Below are positions 17,414 to 27,600 of a stretch of 64,000 nt of DNA, one piece after another (position 1 is the first letter of the stretch; each line of letters begins with the position of its first letter). The notes under the pieces are model-generated. The model saw only the letters and a program-made list of their open reading frames with translations, did no database searches and was not told the DNA's origin. Source of the stretch: Oleiharenicola sp. (GTDB taxonomy: Bacteria; Verrucomicrobiota; Verrucomicrobiia; Opitutales; Opitutaceae); assembly GCA_025363455.1 (NCBI GenBank), contig JANYDW010000066.1, forward strand, positions 1 to 64,000, read 5' to 3'. The position numbers and the translations under genes were made by a program.

Positions 17414-19408
17414 ATGGAAGATAACAAGCCCGCCAACGAACCCAACGAACAGGGGTTGAATAAAATCGACCTCAGTCAGTTGCAGACTTTCAACTTCGGC
17501 ACGCAATGGACCGAGGTTAAACCGATCGCTCCCGGCCGCCGCGAACGCGATTTCGACCGCGGTGAGCGGCGCGACCGCCGCGAGGGCGGACCCGGAGGCG
17601 GAGGCGGGGGACAGGGTGCGCCGCAGATGCGCGACCGTCGGGCGTTTCGCAAGCCGGCCGGTCCGGTCGGTGGTTCTGGTCCGGGTGCGCCCGCGACCGA
17701 GGGCATGCCTTCTGGCCCGGGTGGCGGCGAACCGCGTCGTTTCGACCGGGGTGGACCGGGTGGCCCGCGCCGCGAATACCGGGGCGAACCCCGGGGCGAT
17801 CGCCGCGAGGGCGGGGAGCAGTCCTACGACCGCGCGCCCTATATCAGCCCTTATTTTACCGCGACCTGCTATCCCGAGGACACCGGCTTTGCCGCCATCG
17901 TTAAAGCCGTCCGGGCCTCCTGCCGCACGTTCCAGCTCTTTGAGATCACCAAGGCCGTGCTGGAGAAAAACGACCGCTTCGTCGTCGTCGTGCAGCGCGC
18001 CCGGCCCCAGGCCGCGGAAGGCGTGCCGGCCGAGAAGCCCGCCCCGCTCTACATGTCGCTGCCCGATCACCTGCCGTTCGACACGGAAGAGGCCGCCGTC
18101 CAGCACGCGCTGAGCAACAATCTCACCGCCTTCTTCGAGATGGCGGAGGTCGAGGTCGACCCCCCGAAGGGCAGCTATTCTATCATCAACAAGTGCGGCA
18201 TCACCGGCGACCTGCTCGGGCCGCCGAATTACCACCGCTACCAGCAGATTTTGCAGCAGCATTACGCCGCCAAGATCAAGGGCATGTCGTTCGACCGCTT
18301 CCGCGAGAACATCGTCTCGGTCCGCGAGCCTGAGGTCGCGGCCGCCTGGCTCGAGAAGATGAAGAAGATCACGCGCTATACGTGGAAGCCACCGGTCGCC
18401 CGGACCACAACCACGCCGCCGATGCCAGTGGCTGCGCCTGCTGAAACGGCACCGGCTGAAAGCCCGGCCGCTGCTTCCGCTGATGTCGCCGCTCCCGCAG
18501 CGGAGGCTCCGGCGGCAACTGCGCCTGAGGCTGCCGCCCCTCCGGCCCCCGCTCCGGAAGCACCCGCACCGATCACCTTCGACAGCATCGAGGATGCCCG
18601 GCTGCACCTATTGACCCACGCTCGCGACAAGGTTGTCCGGGCGCTGGATAACGTGCGCTTTCACGGCAAAAACATCGAGAAGCTGCCCCCTGGTGAGATC
18701 CGCCGTGCCCTTGAGGGCCACTTGGAGCGCCAGCGCCGCTTCCCACTCGATACGGCCAATGCCCTGCGCGGACGCCTGCGCCGCGAAAGTTTCACCATCT
18801 TCAAGAAGGGCTCGCGCGGCGTCTCGTATGTCTGTGCCGTCAAGCGCCGCTTCCGGGTCCCCGGCCAGGTATTCTCCGACAGCATCTCTGCGCTGATCGA
18901 TTTCATCGAGAAGCATCCGATGGTCCATGTTAAGGATCTGCCGAAAAATTATCTCGGCATCGACATTCCTGCGCCGCAAGCCGCCGCTCCGGCAGCACCC
19001 GGCGCCGACGGCACGGCTCCTTCCGTGGTGCTTCCGCCCGAACAGGCCGAGAAACTGCGCAAGATGAGCAACGACCTGCGCTGGCTGGTCATGGAAGGCT
19101 ACGTCACGGAGTTTTCCGACAGCAAACTTTTCGCCCCGCCAGCCATGGCGCCGCAGACCGCCAAGAAAGCCGAGGCGGGCGACGAGGAGAATGACCCCGT
19201 GGACTTCCCCGAGGCGCCCGCGGTGGCCGCGGCTCCAGCCTCCGCCGAGCCTGCGGCTGGCGGGCCTGCCGCCTCCGTTCCGGTCCCGAGTTCCGAAGCT
19301 GACACTACCCCCGCTCAGCCGGCCTCTGCCGAGCCGGTGGCAGTCGAACCCGCACCGAAAGCCGCGGCGCCCGCCGCCGAGGAACCCAAGCCCGAGGCGC
19401 AGGCCTGA
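17414..19408 (+). CDS. Large unknown protein with RGG-like and Ala/Pro-rich linkers
   Basis: The 664-residue protein has an N-terminal Arg/Gly/Asp-rich disordered stretch (about 36-150, with RGG-like RGERRDRREGG units), an ordered domain (about 155-330, ISPYFTATCYPEDTGFAAIVK onward), an Ala/Pro/Glu linker (330-395), a second ordered basic domain (395-520) and a second Ala/Pro/Glu tail. No family is recognised. RGG-like tracts commonly bind RNA, so a nucleic-acid role is possible but unproven. The ATG start follows a 125-base leader after the tRNA-Leu gene, which is on the other strand; a rho-independent terminator follows. Confidence 0.75.
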   Translation: MEDNKPANEPNEQGLNKIDLSQLQTFNFGTQWTEVKPIAPGRRERDFDRGERRDRREGGPGGGGGGQGAPQMRDRRAFRKPAGPVGGSGPGAPATEGMPSGPGGGEPRRFDRGGPGGPRREYRGEPRGDRREGGEQSYDRAPYISPYFTATCYPEDTGFAAIVKAVRASCRTFQLFEITKAVLEKNDRFVVVVQRARPQAAEGVPAEKPAPLYMSLPDHLPFDTEEAAVQHALSNNLTAFFEMAEVEVDPPKGSYSIINKCGITGDLLGPPNYHRYQQILQQHYAAKIKGMSFDRFRENIVSVREPEVAAAWLEKMKKITRYTWKPPVARTTTTPPMPVAAPAETAPAESPAAASADVAAPAAEAPAATAPEAAAPPAPAPEAPAPITFDSIEDARLHLLTHARDKVVRALDNVRFHGKNIEKLPPGEIRRALEGHLERQRRFPLDTANALRGRLRRESFTIFKKGSRGVSYVCAVKRRFRVPGQVFSDSISALIDFIEKHPMVHVKDLPKNYLGIDIPAPQAAAPAAPGADGTAPSVVLPPEQAEKLRKMSNDLRWLVMEGYVTEFSDSKLFAPPAMAPQTAKKAEAGDEENDPVDFPEAPAVAAAPASAEPAAGGPAASVPVPSSEADTTPAQPASAEPVAVEPAPKAAAPAAEEPKPEAQA

Positions 19409-19420
19409 TCGATTCACCAC

Positions 19421-19452
19421 AAGCCCGCTCGATTTGAGCGGGCTTTTTGTTT
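19421..19452 (+). terminator. Rho-independent terminator
   Basis: A perfect 10-bp stem (AAGCCCGCTC / GAGCGGGCTT) with loop GATTT, followed directly by TTTGTTT. It ends the 664-aa protein transcript. Confidence 0.92.
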
Positions 19453-19479
19453 GGCGCGGGAGCGGAGTCCACGCCCTAC
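19453..19479. repeat. Half REP element ending in the tsaE stop
   Basis: GCGGGAGCGGAGTCCACGCC followed by CTAC is the right half of the palindrome family at 11021 and 52328. The CTA at 19476-19478 is the TAG stop codon of tsaE. Confidence 0.7.
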
Positions 19480-19910
19480 CTCAATACAATGCGATGCTTG
19501 TCTCCTTCCACGATCGCCAGCGTCAGGTGCCACGCCTTCTTGGGCAGCCACGCGCCGGTTTTCTCCGGCCACTCAATGGCGAGGCACCACGGGCTGACCA
19601 GGAATTCCTCCAGCAGGAGTTCTTCGAGTTGGTAGGTGTTTTCCAACCGGTAGGCGTCGAGGTGTACGAGTTTGATCACGCTGCCGGGATAAACCGAATA
19701 GATCGCGAAGGTTGGGCTCGTCACCTGTTCGCGCACGCCCAGACCCTGGGCCAGGCCCTGCACGAAGGTCGTCTTGCCCACGCCCATGTCGCCATGGAGG
19801 GCCAAGGCAGTATCGGGCGGGAGGACAGCGGCCAGCTCCGCAGCGCGCGCGCGGGTTTCCGCCGCCGAGGCGGTGGTGATGCCGGCGCGGAGTTTCTCGA
19901 GAATGGTCAT
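19476..19910 (-). CDS. tsaE: tRNA threonylcarbamoyladenosine synthesis ATPase TsaE
   Basis: The 144-residue P-loop protein works with TsaD and TsaB to form t6A37 in tRNAs that read ANN codons. The Walker A motif is GDMGVGKTTF (about 40-49), followed by the conserved SPTFAIYSVYPG and HLDAYRL stretches and a C-terminal IEWPEK (Walker B-like). Length is normal for the family. Its partner tsaD is in the window at 50150 but not adjacent. The TAG stop comes from a REP half-element. Confidence 0.95.
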   Translation of the reverse strand: MTILEKLRAGITTASAAETRARAAELAAVLPPDTALALHGDMGVGKTTFVQGLAQGLGVREQVTSPTFAIYSVYPGSVIKLVHLDAYRLENTYQLEELLLEEFLVSPWCLAIEWPEKTGAWLPKKAWHLTLAIVEGDKHRIVLR

Positions 19911-19969
19911 GGCGGGGTGGCCGCCACTGACAAAAAAAGTTTAGCGACGGATTTCACGGATTAAAACTG

Positions 19970-20080
19970 ATGGTATTGGTCACAGAGGCTCAAAAGGCGC
20001 AGAAGAGATCGGCCACAAAAAGCACCAGAAACACGAAAAGAGCAGGTGATCTCATTTTTGTGCTTTTTGTGGCCAACCGA
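19970..20080. repeat. A/C-rich 9-mer palindrome
   Basis: Copies of CACAAAAAGCACCAGAAACA type face their complements TTTTTGTGCTTTTTGTGGCC, forming an imperfect hairpin between thiL and tsaE. Same motif class as at 7100, 9350 and 34020. Confidence 0.6.
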
Positions 20081-20092
20081 TTGGTCGGGTGC

Positions 20093-21049
20093 TCACCGCA
20101 GATGTTCATAACCGCGATAGTCGGTGAGGTTGAGCGCGTCCGCCGGCAACTTTCCGCGACGGACGAAAGTGCCGACGCGGGTCAGGGACACCTTGGGGAA
20201 ACGCTTCTGCCAGTCGCGTTGCACGCGGCCGAGGTCCGCCCGGACGCGGATGACGATCAGCAGTTCATAGTCCTCACCGTCGCCGAGCGCGTGGCGCAGC
20301 GGGCTCCGGCCCGAGCGCCGGGCCTGCTGTCGGGCGGCGGCGCTGACCGGGATTGTCGTTGGATCCAGTGCCGGGACCAGCCCGGCCGGGGTGAGCGACT
20401 CGAGGTCCTTGGCGAGGCCATCGCTCACGTCCATCATCGCGCGCACCTCGGGCCGGCCGGAAAGCCACGCGCCCTCGGCGAGCCGGGGTGAAAATTGATA
20501 ATGGTGTCCTTGCAGGCTGCCGCCGAGCCGGCCGGTAACAAAAATATGATCCCCCGCCCGGGCACCAGTGCGCGTGATGAGCCGGCCAGTGGATTCGCCG
20601 TGCAGCGTGAGGAAGGCACCGAAGAATCCCTTCGGCCCCTGCGTGATGTCACCCCCGACGATCTTGACGTCATGACGCCGGGAGCAATCCGCGAGTCCGA
20701 GATAGAAGTCGCGCAGCCACACGACACTCGTCTCGGGGGCCAGGGCGAGAGAAATGACGGCTGCCACCGGGCGGCCACCCATCGCCGCGATGTCACTCAG
20801 GTTGCGCTTGAGGAGCTTGGCGCCCACGGCCCGGGCCGGCACGCGGTCATCAAAATGCCGGCCATGGATCACGGGGTCGGTCGTGACCAGTTGGTGCCGT
20901 CGCGTCGGCGGGATAACGGCGCAGTCGTCGCCGATGCCGAAGGGCGAGGCGGGCGAGGCGTCGCCCAGCCAGCGACGGATCTCGGTGATGAGGCGGCGCT
21001 CGCCGCGAGCGCCGGCCGAACGGGCGCGATTGGACGTGAACGGGCTCAT
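20093..21049 (-). CDS. thiL: Thiamine-monophosphate kinase
   Basis: The 318-residue enzyme phosphorylates thiamine monophosphate to the diphosphate cofactor. It belongs to the PurM-like ATP-binding family: FGIGDDCAVI (about 38-47) and the VTTDPVIHGRHF metal/ATP strand at the N-terminus, KIVGGDITQGPKGFFG in the middle, MMDVSDGLAKDLESL and the C-terminal GDGEDYELL. The ATG at 21049 overlaps the stop of the CPBP protease gene by four bases (ATGA), so the two genes are translationally coupled; the longer frame upstream is not thiL-like. Confidence 0.94.
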   Translation of the reverse strand: MSPFTSNRARSAGARGERRLITEIRRWLGDASPASPFGIGDDCAVIPPTRRHQLVTTDPVIHGRHFDDRVPARAVGAKLLKRNLSDIAAMGGRPVAAVISLALAPETSVVWLRDFYLGLADCSRRHDVKIVGGDITQGPKGFFGAFLTLHGESTGRLITRTGARAGDHIFVTGRLGGSLQGHHYQFSPRLAEGAWLSGRPEVRAMMDVSDGLAKDLESLTPAGLVPALDPTTIPVSAAARQQARRSGRSPLRHALGDGEDYELLIVIRVRADLGRVQRDWQKRFPKVSLTRVGTFVRRGKLPADALNLTDYRGYEHLR

Positions 21050-21918
21050 GAATTCGACTGCGTCAGGCCGGAGAGCAGCAGGATGATCGTGTTCAGGTTG
21101 AACAGGCCGTGCGCGATGATGGCGACGCGGATGGAGCCGGTGGCCTCGTAGACCAGCGCCAACAGCATGCCCAAGACCGCGAGCGGCAGGAAGCTCGCCC
21201 AGTTGGCGTGCAGGGCGCCGAAGCAAAGGCCGCTGATCAGCAGGCCGGGCGTGCGACCGAGCTTCTGCCGGACATAGCGGTAGAGTCCGGCGCGAAACAG
21301 CAGTTCCTCGTAGATGGGAGCGCCCACGCAGGCGACCAGCAGCATCCCGGCGACGATGAAAGGCGACTTGGTCTGGGTGAAGAGCGCGATCAGGTCCTGC
21401 GGTTCATCGGGCAGGCCGCAGGCGCGGAGCAGTTCCATCCAGCCCAGGCTGAGGAGGATCAGGACAGGCAGGGCGACCAGCAGCGTGCCGATGGCGTAAC
21501 CCGTGGCCTCGGACCAGGACAGGGCCGGGCGCGCGGGACGAGGCGGGGGCAGGTTGGAGCCGAACTGCCAGGTGCGCTGGATGGAGGGAAATAGCACGCG
21601 CCACCCGAGCAGGGCACCGCCATAGTTCGCCACTCCGTAGACGAAGAGTTCGATGCCCGTATGGTCCGGCGCCTTGGCGAGGGCGGGTCCGAACAAGAGC
21701 TGGACCAAGGCGCTGCAGGCAAAGCCGGATAGAAAGATCAGTCCGGCCCCGAGAGCGAATTCCGCCAATGAAAGTGAGAACTGGGGCAACTGGCGCACGG
21801 CCAGCCAGCGCTGCCGCTGCCGGGCATTGAACAGCAGCCAAAGCGTCAGACCCGCCCCGCCGAACACCAAGGTGTATTCGAGAACGGCGATTGTGAGCTG
21901 CAGCGGATCAGTGGGCAT
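21046..21918 (-). CDS. CPBP-family intramembrane glutamic protease
   Basis: The 290-residue membrane protein has about seven or eight transmembrane segments and the three CPBP motifs: APIYEELLFRAGLYR (the EExxxR site, about residues 204-216), FGALHANWASFLPLAVLG (FxxxH, about 233-250) and AHGLFNLNT (HxxxN, about 270-278). Members cleave prenylated or other membrane substrates, or act in surface or bacteriocin-related processes. It is first in an operon with thiL, with a four-base overlap; no functional link is known. Confidence 0.9.
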   Translation of the reverse strand: MPTDPLQLTIAVLEYTLVFGGAGLTLWLLFNARQRQRWLAVRQLPQFSLSLAEFALGAGLIFLSGFACSALVQLLFGPALAKAPDHTGIELFVYGVANYGGALLGWRVLFPSIQRTWQFGSNLPPPRPARPALSWSEATGYAIGTLLVALPVLILLSLGWMELLRACGLPDEPQDLIALFTQTKSPFIVAGMLLVACVGAPIYEELLFRAGLYRYVRQKLGRTPGLLISGLCFGALHANWASFLPLAVLGMLLALVYEATGSIRVAIIAHGLFNLNTIILLLSGLTQSNS

Positions 21919-21999
21919 GGATTCACCTCATGCTTGGCAGGGCCGCCCGGGAATAACCACCCCGAAAAGCCGGGGGAGACCCACTAAAGAGGGCTAGCT

Positions 22000-22061
22000 G
22001 TAGGTCGGGGTTTATCCCCGACATCGAAGCGACTGAGTGTCGGGCATAAAGCCCGACCTAC
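22000..22061. repeat. REP inverted pair, GTAGGTCGGGGTTTATCCCC family
   Basis: The pair runs from GTAGGTCGGGGTTTATCCCC to AAGCCCGACCTAC. The CTA at 22058-22060 is the stop codon of the minus-strand gluconate dehydrogenase-like small subunit gene. A single arm is at 28221-28244, and a copy is in frame inside uvrA at 57691-57747. Confidence 0.85.
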
Positions 22062-22660
22062 ACTCCCCGCGTCGGCGCGACGAACCAGCTGCGATCGCCT
22101 TTCTTATAGGGAACATTTCCGTCGTAGCGGCCGGGCACCTCCACGAAACGCAGGGCGCGCGTGGCGCCAATCTCCGAGGTGAAATACCCGAGCATGGTCA
22201 GCTGCTTCATCATCCGGAAATAATGCGCGGGCTCATCCGCGGCCGTGGCAGCGGTGTGCAGGCGCTGCTCGGCGTCGAGTTCGTTGAGCAGGATGGTGCG
22301 TTCCTTCGGCGTGGCGGCGGTAAATTCCGCGCCGAAGCGCTGCTGGCTGATGCGCCTGATCTTGACGAGGCCGGCGAGGAAAGCGGTGTGATGGGCATCG
22401 TCGTAACACTCCGCGACCATCATGGCCATGAAACCGCCGATTCCGACCGCCTTGGCTCCAGGGGTATCGGTGGCCGGGATGATAGTCTCGCCAATCTCGT
22501 CGAGCAGCACGATGTCGGCGGCATTGAAGTGAGCCGACACAGTCTTGCCAGGCAGCGCGGCACCGCGCAGGAAGGCGTCTCCGCCGATGACTGCGCCGCC
22601 CATGACAAGAGCGAGGCGGGCGAGAGCGTCGCGACGGGAGATAGGGGTGGGAGAGGTCAT
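22058..22660 (-). CDS. Gluconate 2-dehydrogenase subunit 3-like protein
   Basis: The 200-residue protein has a twin-arginine signal (SRRDALARLALVMGG, residues 8-22), so it is exported folded. The body has the family hallmark DEIGETIIPATDTPGAKAVG (about 54-73), and a helical C-terminus follows. In this family the small subunit pairs with a GMC flavoprotein that oxidises sugars in the periplasm, and its Tat signal carries the complex across. The GMC gene lies just upstream. The ATG start is set by the Tat signal. The stop codon TAG is inside a REP element. Confidence 0.88.
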   Translation of the reverse strand: MTSPTPISRRDALARLALVMGGAVIGGDAFLRGAALPGKTVSAHFNAADIVLLDEIGETIIPATDTPGAKAVGIGGFMAMMVAECYDDAHHTAFLAGLVKIRRISQQRFGAEFTAATPKERTILLNELDAEQRLHTAATAADEPAHYFRMMKQLTMLGYFTSEIGATRALRFVEVPGRYDGNVPYKKGDRSWFVAPTRGV

Positions 22661-22688
22661 GGCAAATTGGTAGCTCGGAGTTTGGGAG

Positions 22689-22752
22689 GTAGGGCGCGAC
22701 CGCTGGGCGCGCCGCGCGGACATGCCCGGACGGCCCGGCGGTCCGTCCCTAC
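22689..22752. repeat. REP inverted pair inside the dehydrogenase operon
   Basis: It runs from GTAGGGCGCGACCGCTGGGC to GCGGTCCGTCCCTAC. It lies in the 145-base gap between the GMC gene and its small subunit gene and could affect relative mRNA stability of the two. Confidence 0.85.
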
Positions 22753-22805
22753 CTGCGCTGGCGCGCAAAGACCGGCAAGGCGACCGTGACAGTTGGTCGG
22801 GTTCA

Positions 22806-24488
22806 TCACAGATTCCCTTTCTTCAGCTCCGCGACGGCGAAGTCGGCGGCGCGGGCGGTGAGCGCCATGTACGTGAGCGATGGGTTCACGCAGGAGGAGG
22901 AGGTCATGCAAGCGCCGTCGGTGACGAACACATTGGGCGCTTCCCACACCTGGTTGTGGGCGTTGAGGACGGACGTCTTCGGATCGCGGCCCATGCGGGC
23001 GGTGCCCATCTCGTGGATGCTGCGGCCGAAGTTGTAGCCGGCATCGACCGGCTTGACGTTCTTTGCCCCGGTGGCCTCGAGCATCTCCACGGCGTCGGCG
23101 ATCATTTCCTTCCGCATCCGGACCTCGTTGTCCTTGAGCTCACAATCCATGGCGAGGATGGGCAGGCCCCATTTATCCTTGGTGGTGCGGTCGAGGGAGA
23201 TCTTGTTGTCGTGGTAAGGCAGGGTCTCGCCAAAGCCGGTCATGCCGATCATCCACGGCCCGGGCTCGGTGAGGGCTTCCTTCAGCGGCGTGCCGATGCC
23301 GATCTCCGGCACCTCGCGCTCCCAGCCGAGGCGGCTGGCGGCGCCCTGGTAACCGAAGCCGCGGATATAATCGCGCTTCTCGCCAAACAAATTCCGGTAA
23401 CGCGGAATGTAGAAACCGCCCGGCCGCCGGCCGTAGACGATGCGGTCGGTATAGCCCTCGACCTCGCCGAGGGCGCCGATGCGAAAGTGGTGGTCGATCG
23501 CGTTGTGCCCGAGCTCGCCGCTGCTGCCGCCCAGGCCGTCCGGCCAGACATCCGTGGCGGAATTCATGAGTAGCCACGTCGAGTTGAAGGCCGAGGCGCA
23601 GAGGAAGACGATCTTCGCCTTGTACTCATAGGTCTGGTTTGTCTCGGCATCGAGGACCGTGACACCAGTGGCGCGCTTCGTGTCCTTGGCGTAGTTGACG
23701 TGGGTGACGATCGAGAAAGGGCGCAGCGTGAGGTTGCCCGTGGCGACCGCGGCAGGGAGAGTGGCGGACTGCGTGCTGAAATACGCGCCGAAAGGGCAGC
23801 CGAGCCAGCACTTGTCGCGGAACTGACAGTTGACGCGGCCGGCGTGCGGCTGGCTGAGATTGGCGAGTCGCCCCATGATGAGGCGGCGGCGGTCGTTGAA
23901 GTGCGTTTTGAGGCGAGCGGCGACGTCCTTCTCCACGCAGTTGAGCTCGAAGGCCGGGAGGAATTTTCCGTCGGGCAGCTGCGGCAGGCCCTCGAGCGAA
24001 CCGCTGACGCCGGCAAAGCTCTCGGCGTAGTCATACCACGGCGCGATGTCGGCATAGCGGATGGGCCAGTCCACGGCGATGCCGTCCTGGGCGTTGGCTG
24101 TGAAATCGAAGTCGCTCCAGCGGTAGCTGTGCCGCCCCCAAATGAGCGAGCGGCCGCCGACCTGATAGCCGCGGAACCAGTCGAAGGGCTTCACCTCCTT
24201 GTAGGGGCAGGCCGTTTCGTCGGCCCAGAAGGCAGCATTGCCTTCGTAGAGCAAGTCGCGGTTGAGGACGGGATAATTCTCGATGAGCGCCGTGGATTTT
24301 TTGCCGCGATGCGGCAATTCCCACGGGGGCGTGAGAGCGGTAGGGTAGTCCTTGATGTGCTCGATGGGTCGGCCGCGCTCGAGCATGAGCACCTTGAGGC
24401 CCTTCTCGGTCAGCTCCTTGGCCGCCCAGCCGCCGGTGATGCCGGAGCCGACAACGATCGCGTCATAGGTATTCGTGGATTCAGCCAT
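22806..24488 (-). CDS. GMC-family FAD oxidoreductase (sugar dehydrogenase large subunit)
   Basis: The 560-residue flavoprotein begins with the FAD Rossmann motif VVGSGITGGWAAKELTEKG (about 12-30) followed by LERGRP. YQVGGRSLIWGRHSYRW is the second FAD-contact region, and the C-terminus has GTARMG and the family's ending NVFVTDGACMTSSSCVNPSLT with a catalytic-type His/Asn pair region. No signal peptide is present, consistent with export on the Tat signal of the partner. Substrate is not predictable; glucose, gluconate or 3-keto-sugar formation are known in the family. Divergent from the TPR gene. Confidence 0.9.
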   Translation of the reverse strand: MAESTNTYDAIVVGSGITGGWAAKELTEKGLKVLMLERGRPIEHIKDYPTALTPPWELPHRGKKSTALIENYPVLNRDLLYEGNAAFWADETACPYKEVKPFDWFRGYQVGGRSLIWGRHSYRWSDFDFTANAQDGIAVDWPIRYADIAPWYDYAESFAGVSGSLEGLPQLPDGKFLPAFELNCVEKDVAARLKTHFNDRRRLIMGRLANLSQPHAGRVNCQFRDKCWLGCPFGAYFSTQSATLPAAVATGNLTLRPFSIVTHVNYAKDTKRATGVTVLDAETNQTYEYKAKIVFLCASAFNSTWLLMNSATDVWPDGLGGSSGELGHNAIDHHFRIGALGEVEGYTDRIVYGRRPGGFYIPRYRNLFGEKRDYIRGFGYQGAASRLGWEREVPEIGIGTPLKEALTEPGPWMIGMTGFGETLPYHDNKISLDRTTKDKWGLPILAMDCELKDNEVRMRKEMIADAVEMLEATGAKNVKPVDAGYNFGRSIHEMGTARMGRDPKTSVLNAHNQVWEAPNVFVTDGACMTSSSCVNPSLTYMALTARAADFAVAELKKGNL

Positions 24489-24653
24489 GGGGAAATCGGG
24501 TGCGCCGGGTGGAAGGGCGCGGGTGAGAGAGAGGTGACGACTCCATGGAGTCGAGGAATCGCGCGGAATCAACCACGGGTTTACGGGTGCTGGTCCCGTC
24601 CGGGGTCATGTTGGGCTGGTCAAGTTGCGGTCGAACAGGCAGCTTGGCGGTCG

Positions 24654-27600
24654 ATGAAATCCCCCGTTCGTCCGATGGTGGTTGGTCTTGTGATCCTGCT
24701 CTCGGGTCTGGGGGTTGGTGCGGCCACCAAGAAGGCCAAGGCGCCGGCGGGTTCCGGTTCGTGGCTCACGGATTTTCGACGCTACGTCGCCCAGAAGGAT
24801 CTCGCGGTGGAGAGTAGCTATTCCTCCCCAATCGCGAAGCCGGGCACGGTGACCATGAGCAACCTGTTGCGCGCGCTGCCCGCACCCGCGGACTGGCCGC
24901 AGTTGCGGCTCAACTTGAAAGCCGCGGCGGCCCTGGCCCCGGCCGGTGTCGAGCAGCAGCGACTGCAGGCGGGTGCTTGGCTGCTGGACTACCTGCTCGG
25001 TGACCGGGCGGCAGTCCTCGCGGAATTGCCGGCGGCCGCCGAGCCGGCCACACGTCTGACCAATGCCGTGGCCGGATTGCGGGCCAGCCTCAGTGCCGGG
25101 AACGATGGGGCAAACGCGGAGTCGCCCGAGGACGTGGTGGATGGTTTCGAGCAACAGGTCACGCTGCTTGAGCCGCTCGACCTGGACGAAGTGAAGCGCG
25201 AGCTTGACGGAGAGGATAACATGCTGCGTCTCCAGCGCCTGGTGGCCGCCGGCAAGTCGATGAACGAACAGATGGCCGCGGTTTACGACGAATACCAGAA
25301 CAGCAGGGACAAGTCGGCGGCAAAATTGAAGATGGAGGCGCTCGCCAAGGAGTTCACCGAGCAACTCCGGCCGGACCAGGAGGCGCTGGCTCCGTACCTG
25401 GAAAAGCCGTTGGTTGAGCGTTATCGCATGACCCTCGAGGAGGGCCCCGAGACGCCGGATAAATCCGTGCCAACGCTTGCCATCCCCGACCTGGTGAAGC
25501 TCGCCGGCCGGGAAGACGCCGAGGACCTGTTACGCCGGGCCCTGCACCTGCCCGCGATGCTGTTCCTGTATGACAACAGCGGCGCGGACACCAGCAAGCT
25601 GGTGCGGGAACTGGCGCTGTCCGAAATCACCACGCTGAAAGTGCCCTCATGGGGCTTGGCAAATTCCGTGGACGCAGGCCCGCTCTTCGAGGCGTTGCTC
25701 CAGAGATTTTCCGCCCCTGATCCGAAAGATGATCATTACGGGGATTTCCAAATGGCCGGTGGCTATTATCTCGTTGGCTTGATCGAGCAGGGTCGCATCC
25801 CGGACGCCGTGGCCTTCGCCAGCCGGCCCGGTGCAGGCTACGATCTTCACCTGCCCTATGAGGTGATGGAGGCGCTCGAGCGCAGCGGCCAAGCGCCCGC
25901 GCTGTGGGATTTCCTCAAGGACTGGCTGGGACAATTCCCTGCGGCCCGTGAGTGGGACCGCTTCAACCGCCTCTCGGCGCAGCTGGGCCGGCAGGAGGAG
26001 TTGAAGGCATTGATCGGCACGCTGGCCGCCAACGGTGCCCTGGCCGGCCTGGACCGGCTGCGCGCGCAGGAAATGCAGGCCGGGGTCGAACTGGCGACCG
26101 ACGATCTCGCGGCGGCCGTGGCCCGCTTGGAAGCGGTGCTGGCGCTACCGGTGGCCACCGCGGAGGAGCGCGCCAGTCAGCTCGCGATTGTCGTGAAGCT
26201 GCTGCAACTTGCCGACCTGCGTAATGACGCCACGGGCTTCGTTGGCGTCCTGGCTGTGGCCGAGGCGCTGTTGGAGAAGAGCTGGGATGAAGCCCCCGCC
26301 AAGGCCTTCAGCGACTCCATCAAGCTGGTGACCACGCTCAACAGCCTGGGCCGTCTGGACGATGGCCACCGGCTCGGGCGCGCGACACTCGAGCGGGTGG
26401 CGGCTTTCCAGCAAAAGACCGCGGCGCCGCAAGAGGGTGAGGTCGGGAAACTGCGTCTGCCGGAATATGAACTGCGCAGTCTGCTCAGCGAGCAGTTGCG
26501 CGCGGCAGTCGAGCTCGCCCACTGGCCGGAGGCGCTGGCGCTCGTGCAGGAAAACCCAGGGTGGAACGCGCGGGATGCGAGCGGACTGCTGCAGGAGAAG
26601 GTGCCCTCCAACAAGCGGCCGGTGAATTTCTATGTCGCGCAGGTGGCGCTGCACCAGAAGGACCCGGTGCGGGCGCGCCGGATCCTCGAGGCGCAGCTCG
26701 TCGCGACGCCCGGCGTCGATGCGGTCTACGAGGCTTATCTGGGCCGGGCGCAAAAAGACGCCCCGTCCCTGCTGGGAAAACTCACGGCGGCGGACCGCTA
26801 TGAGGAACGGCCGCTCATCTGGCGGGCGCGGCTTGAGTTGGACGCGAAGAAATGGGAGGCAGCGGGCGCAACCTTGCAGCAGGCGGTCGCCATCGATCCG
26901 TCGGACGGCGAGGAAGGTCGGGGCGACCGTATGCGCGTCTATGCCTTCATGGCGCAGGCCGCGCGCGGCAAGGGCGACGCGGTGAAGGCGAAATTTTTCG
27001 AGGACGTGGTCAAAGCCATCCGGCTGTCGGAAACGGCGGACCGCTGGTTCGAGACCGGGGCCTATGCGCATGCCATCGCGCTGTATCGGAGTGCGCTCGG
27101 CTTTTTCCAAGATGCCTATTGCATTCAATCCCGGCTCGCGGTGCGGCTGGCCAACGAGGGCAAGGTGGATGAGGCCGCCGAGCATTACCGGCGCGCATTT
27201 GAGCTCATGCCCGATAGTTTCGGTCGCGTGGAGAGCCATTGTTTCGGCTGCGAGCATGTTTTTGCCGGGGAAAAGCCCCAGGGGGTGGCGGAGCAAGTGT
27301 TCACCACAATGCTCGCGGCCCGCCCCGATAAGCCCCAGCTGCATTACCTGATGGGCTACCTGCGGCAAGAGCAGGCGCGGCCGCCCGAAGCGGCGGAGTA
27401 TTTCCGCCGGGCCGTCGAGCTCGATCCGCTCTACCTCAATGCGTGGGACAAGCTCGCGGGCTTGGAATCAAAGCTGCACTTCACCCCGGCGCAGCGCGAC
27501 GACTTGCAGCTCAAACTGCTCGAGTTGGACCCGGCCCGCCACCATGTCTCGCCCGATCTCTCACGGGTCACGGATCTGGCCCGACTCTGGAAGACTCTGG

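Noticed and set aside
23700-24653. Upstream part of the frame that contains the TPR protein
   Set aside because: Antisense to the GMC oxidoreductase; the signal peptide at 24654 marks the real start.
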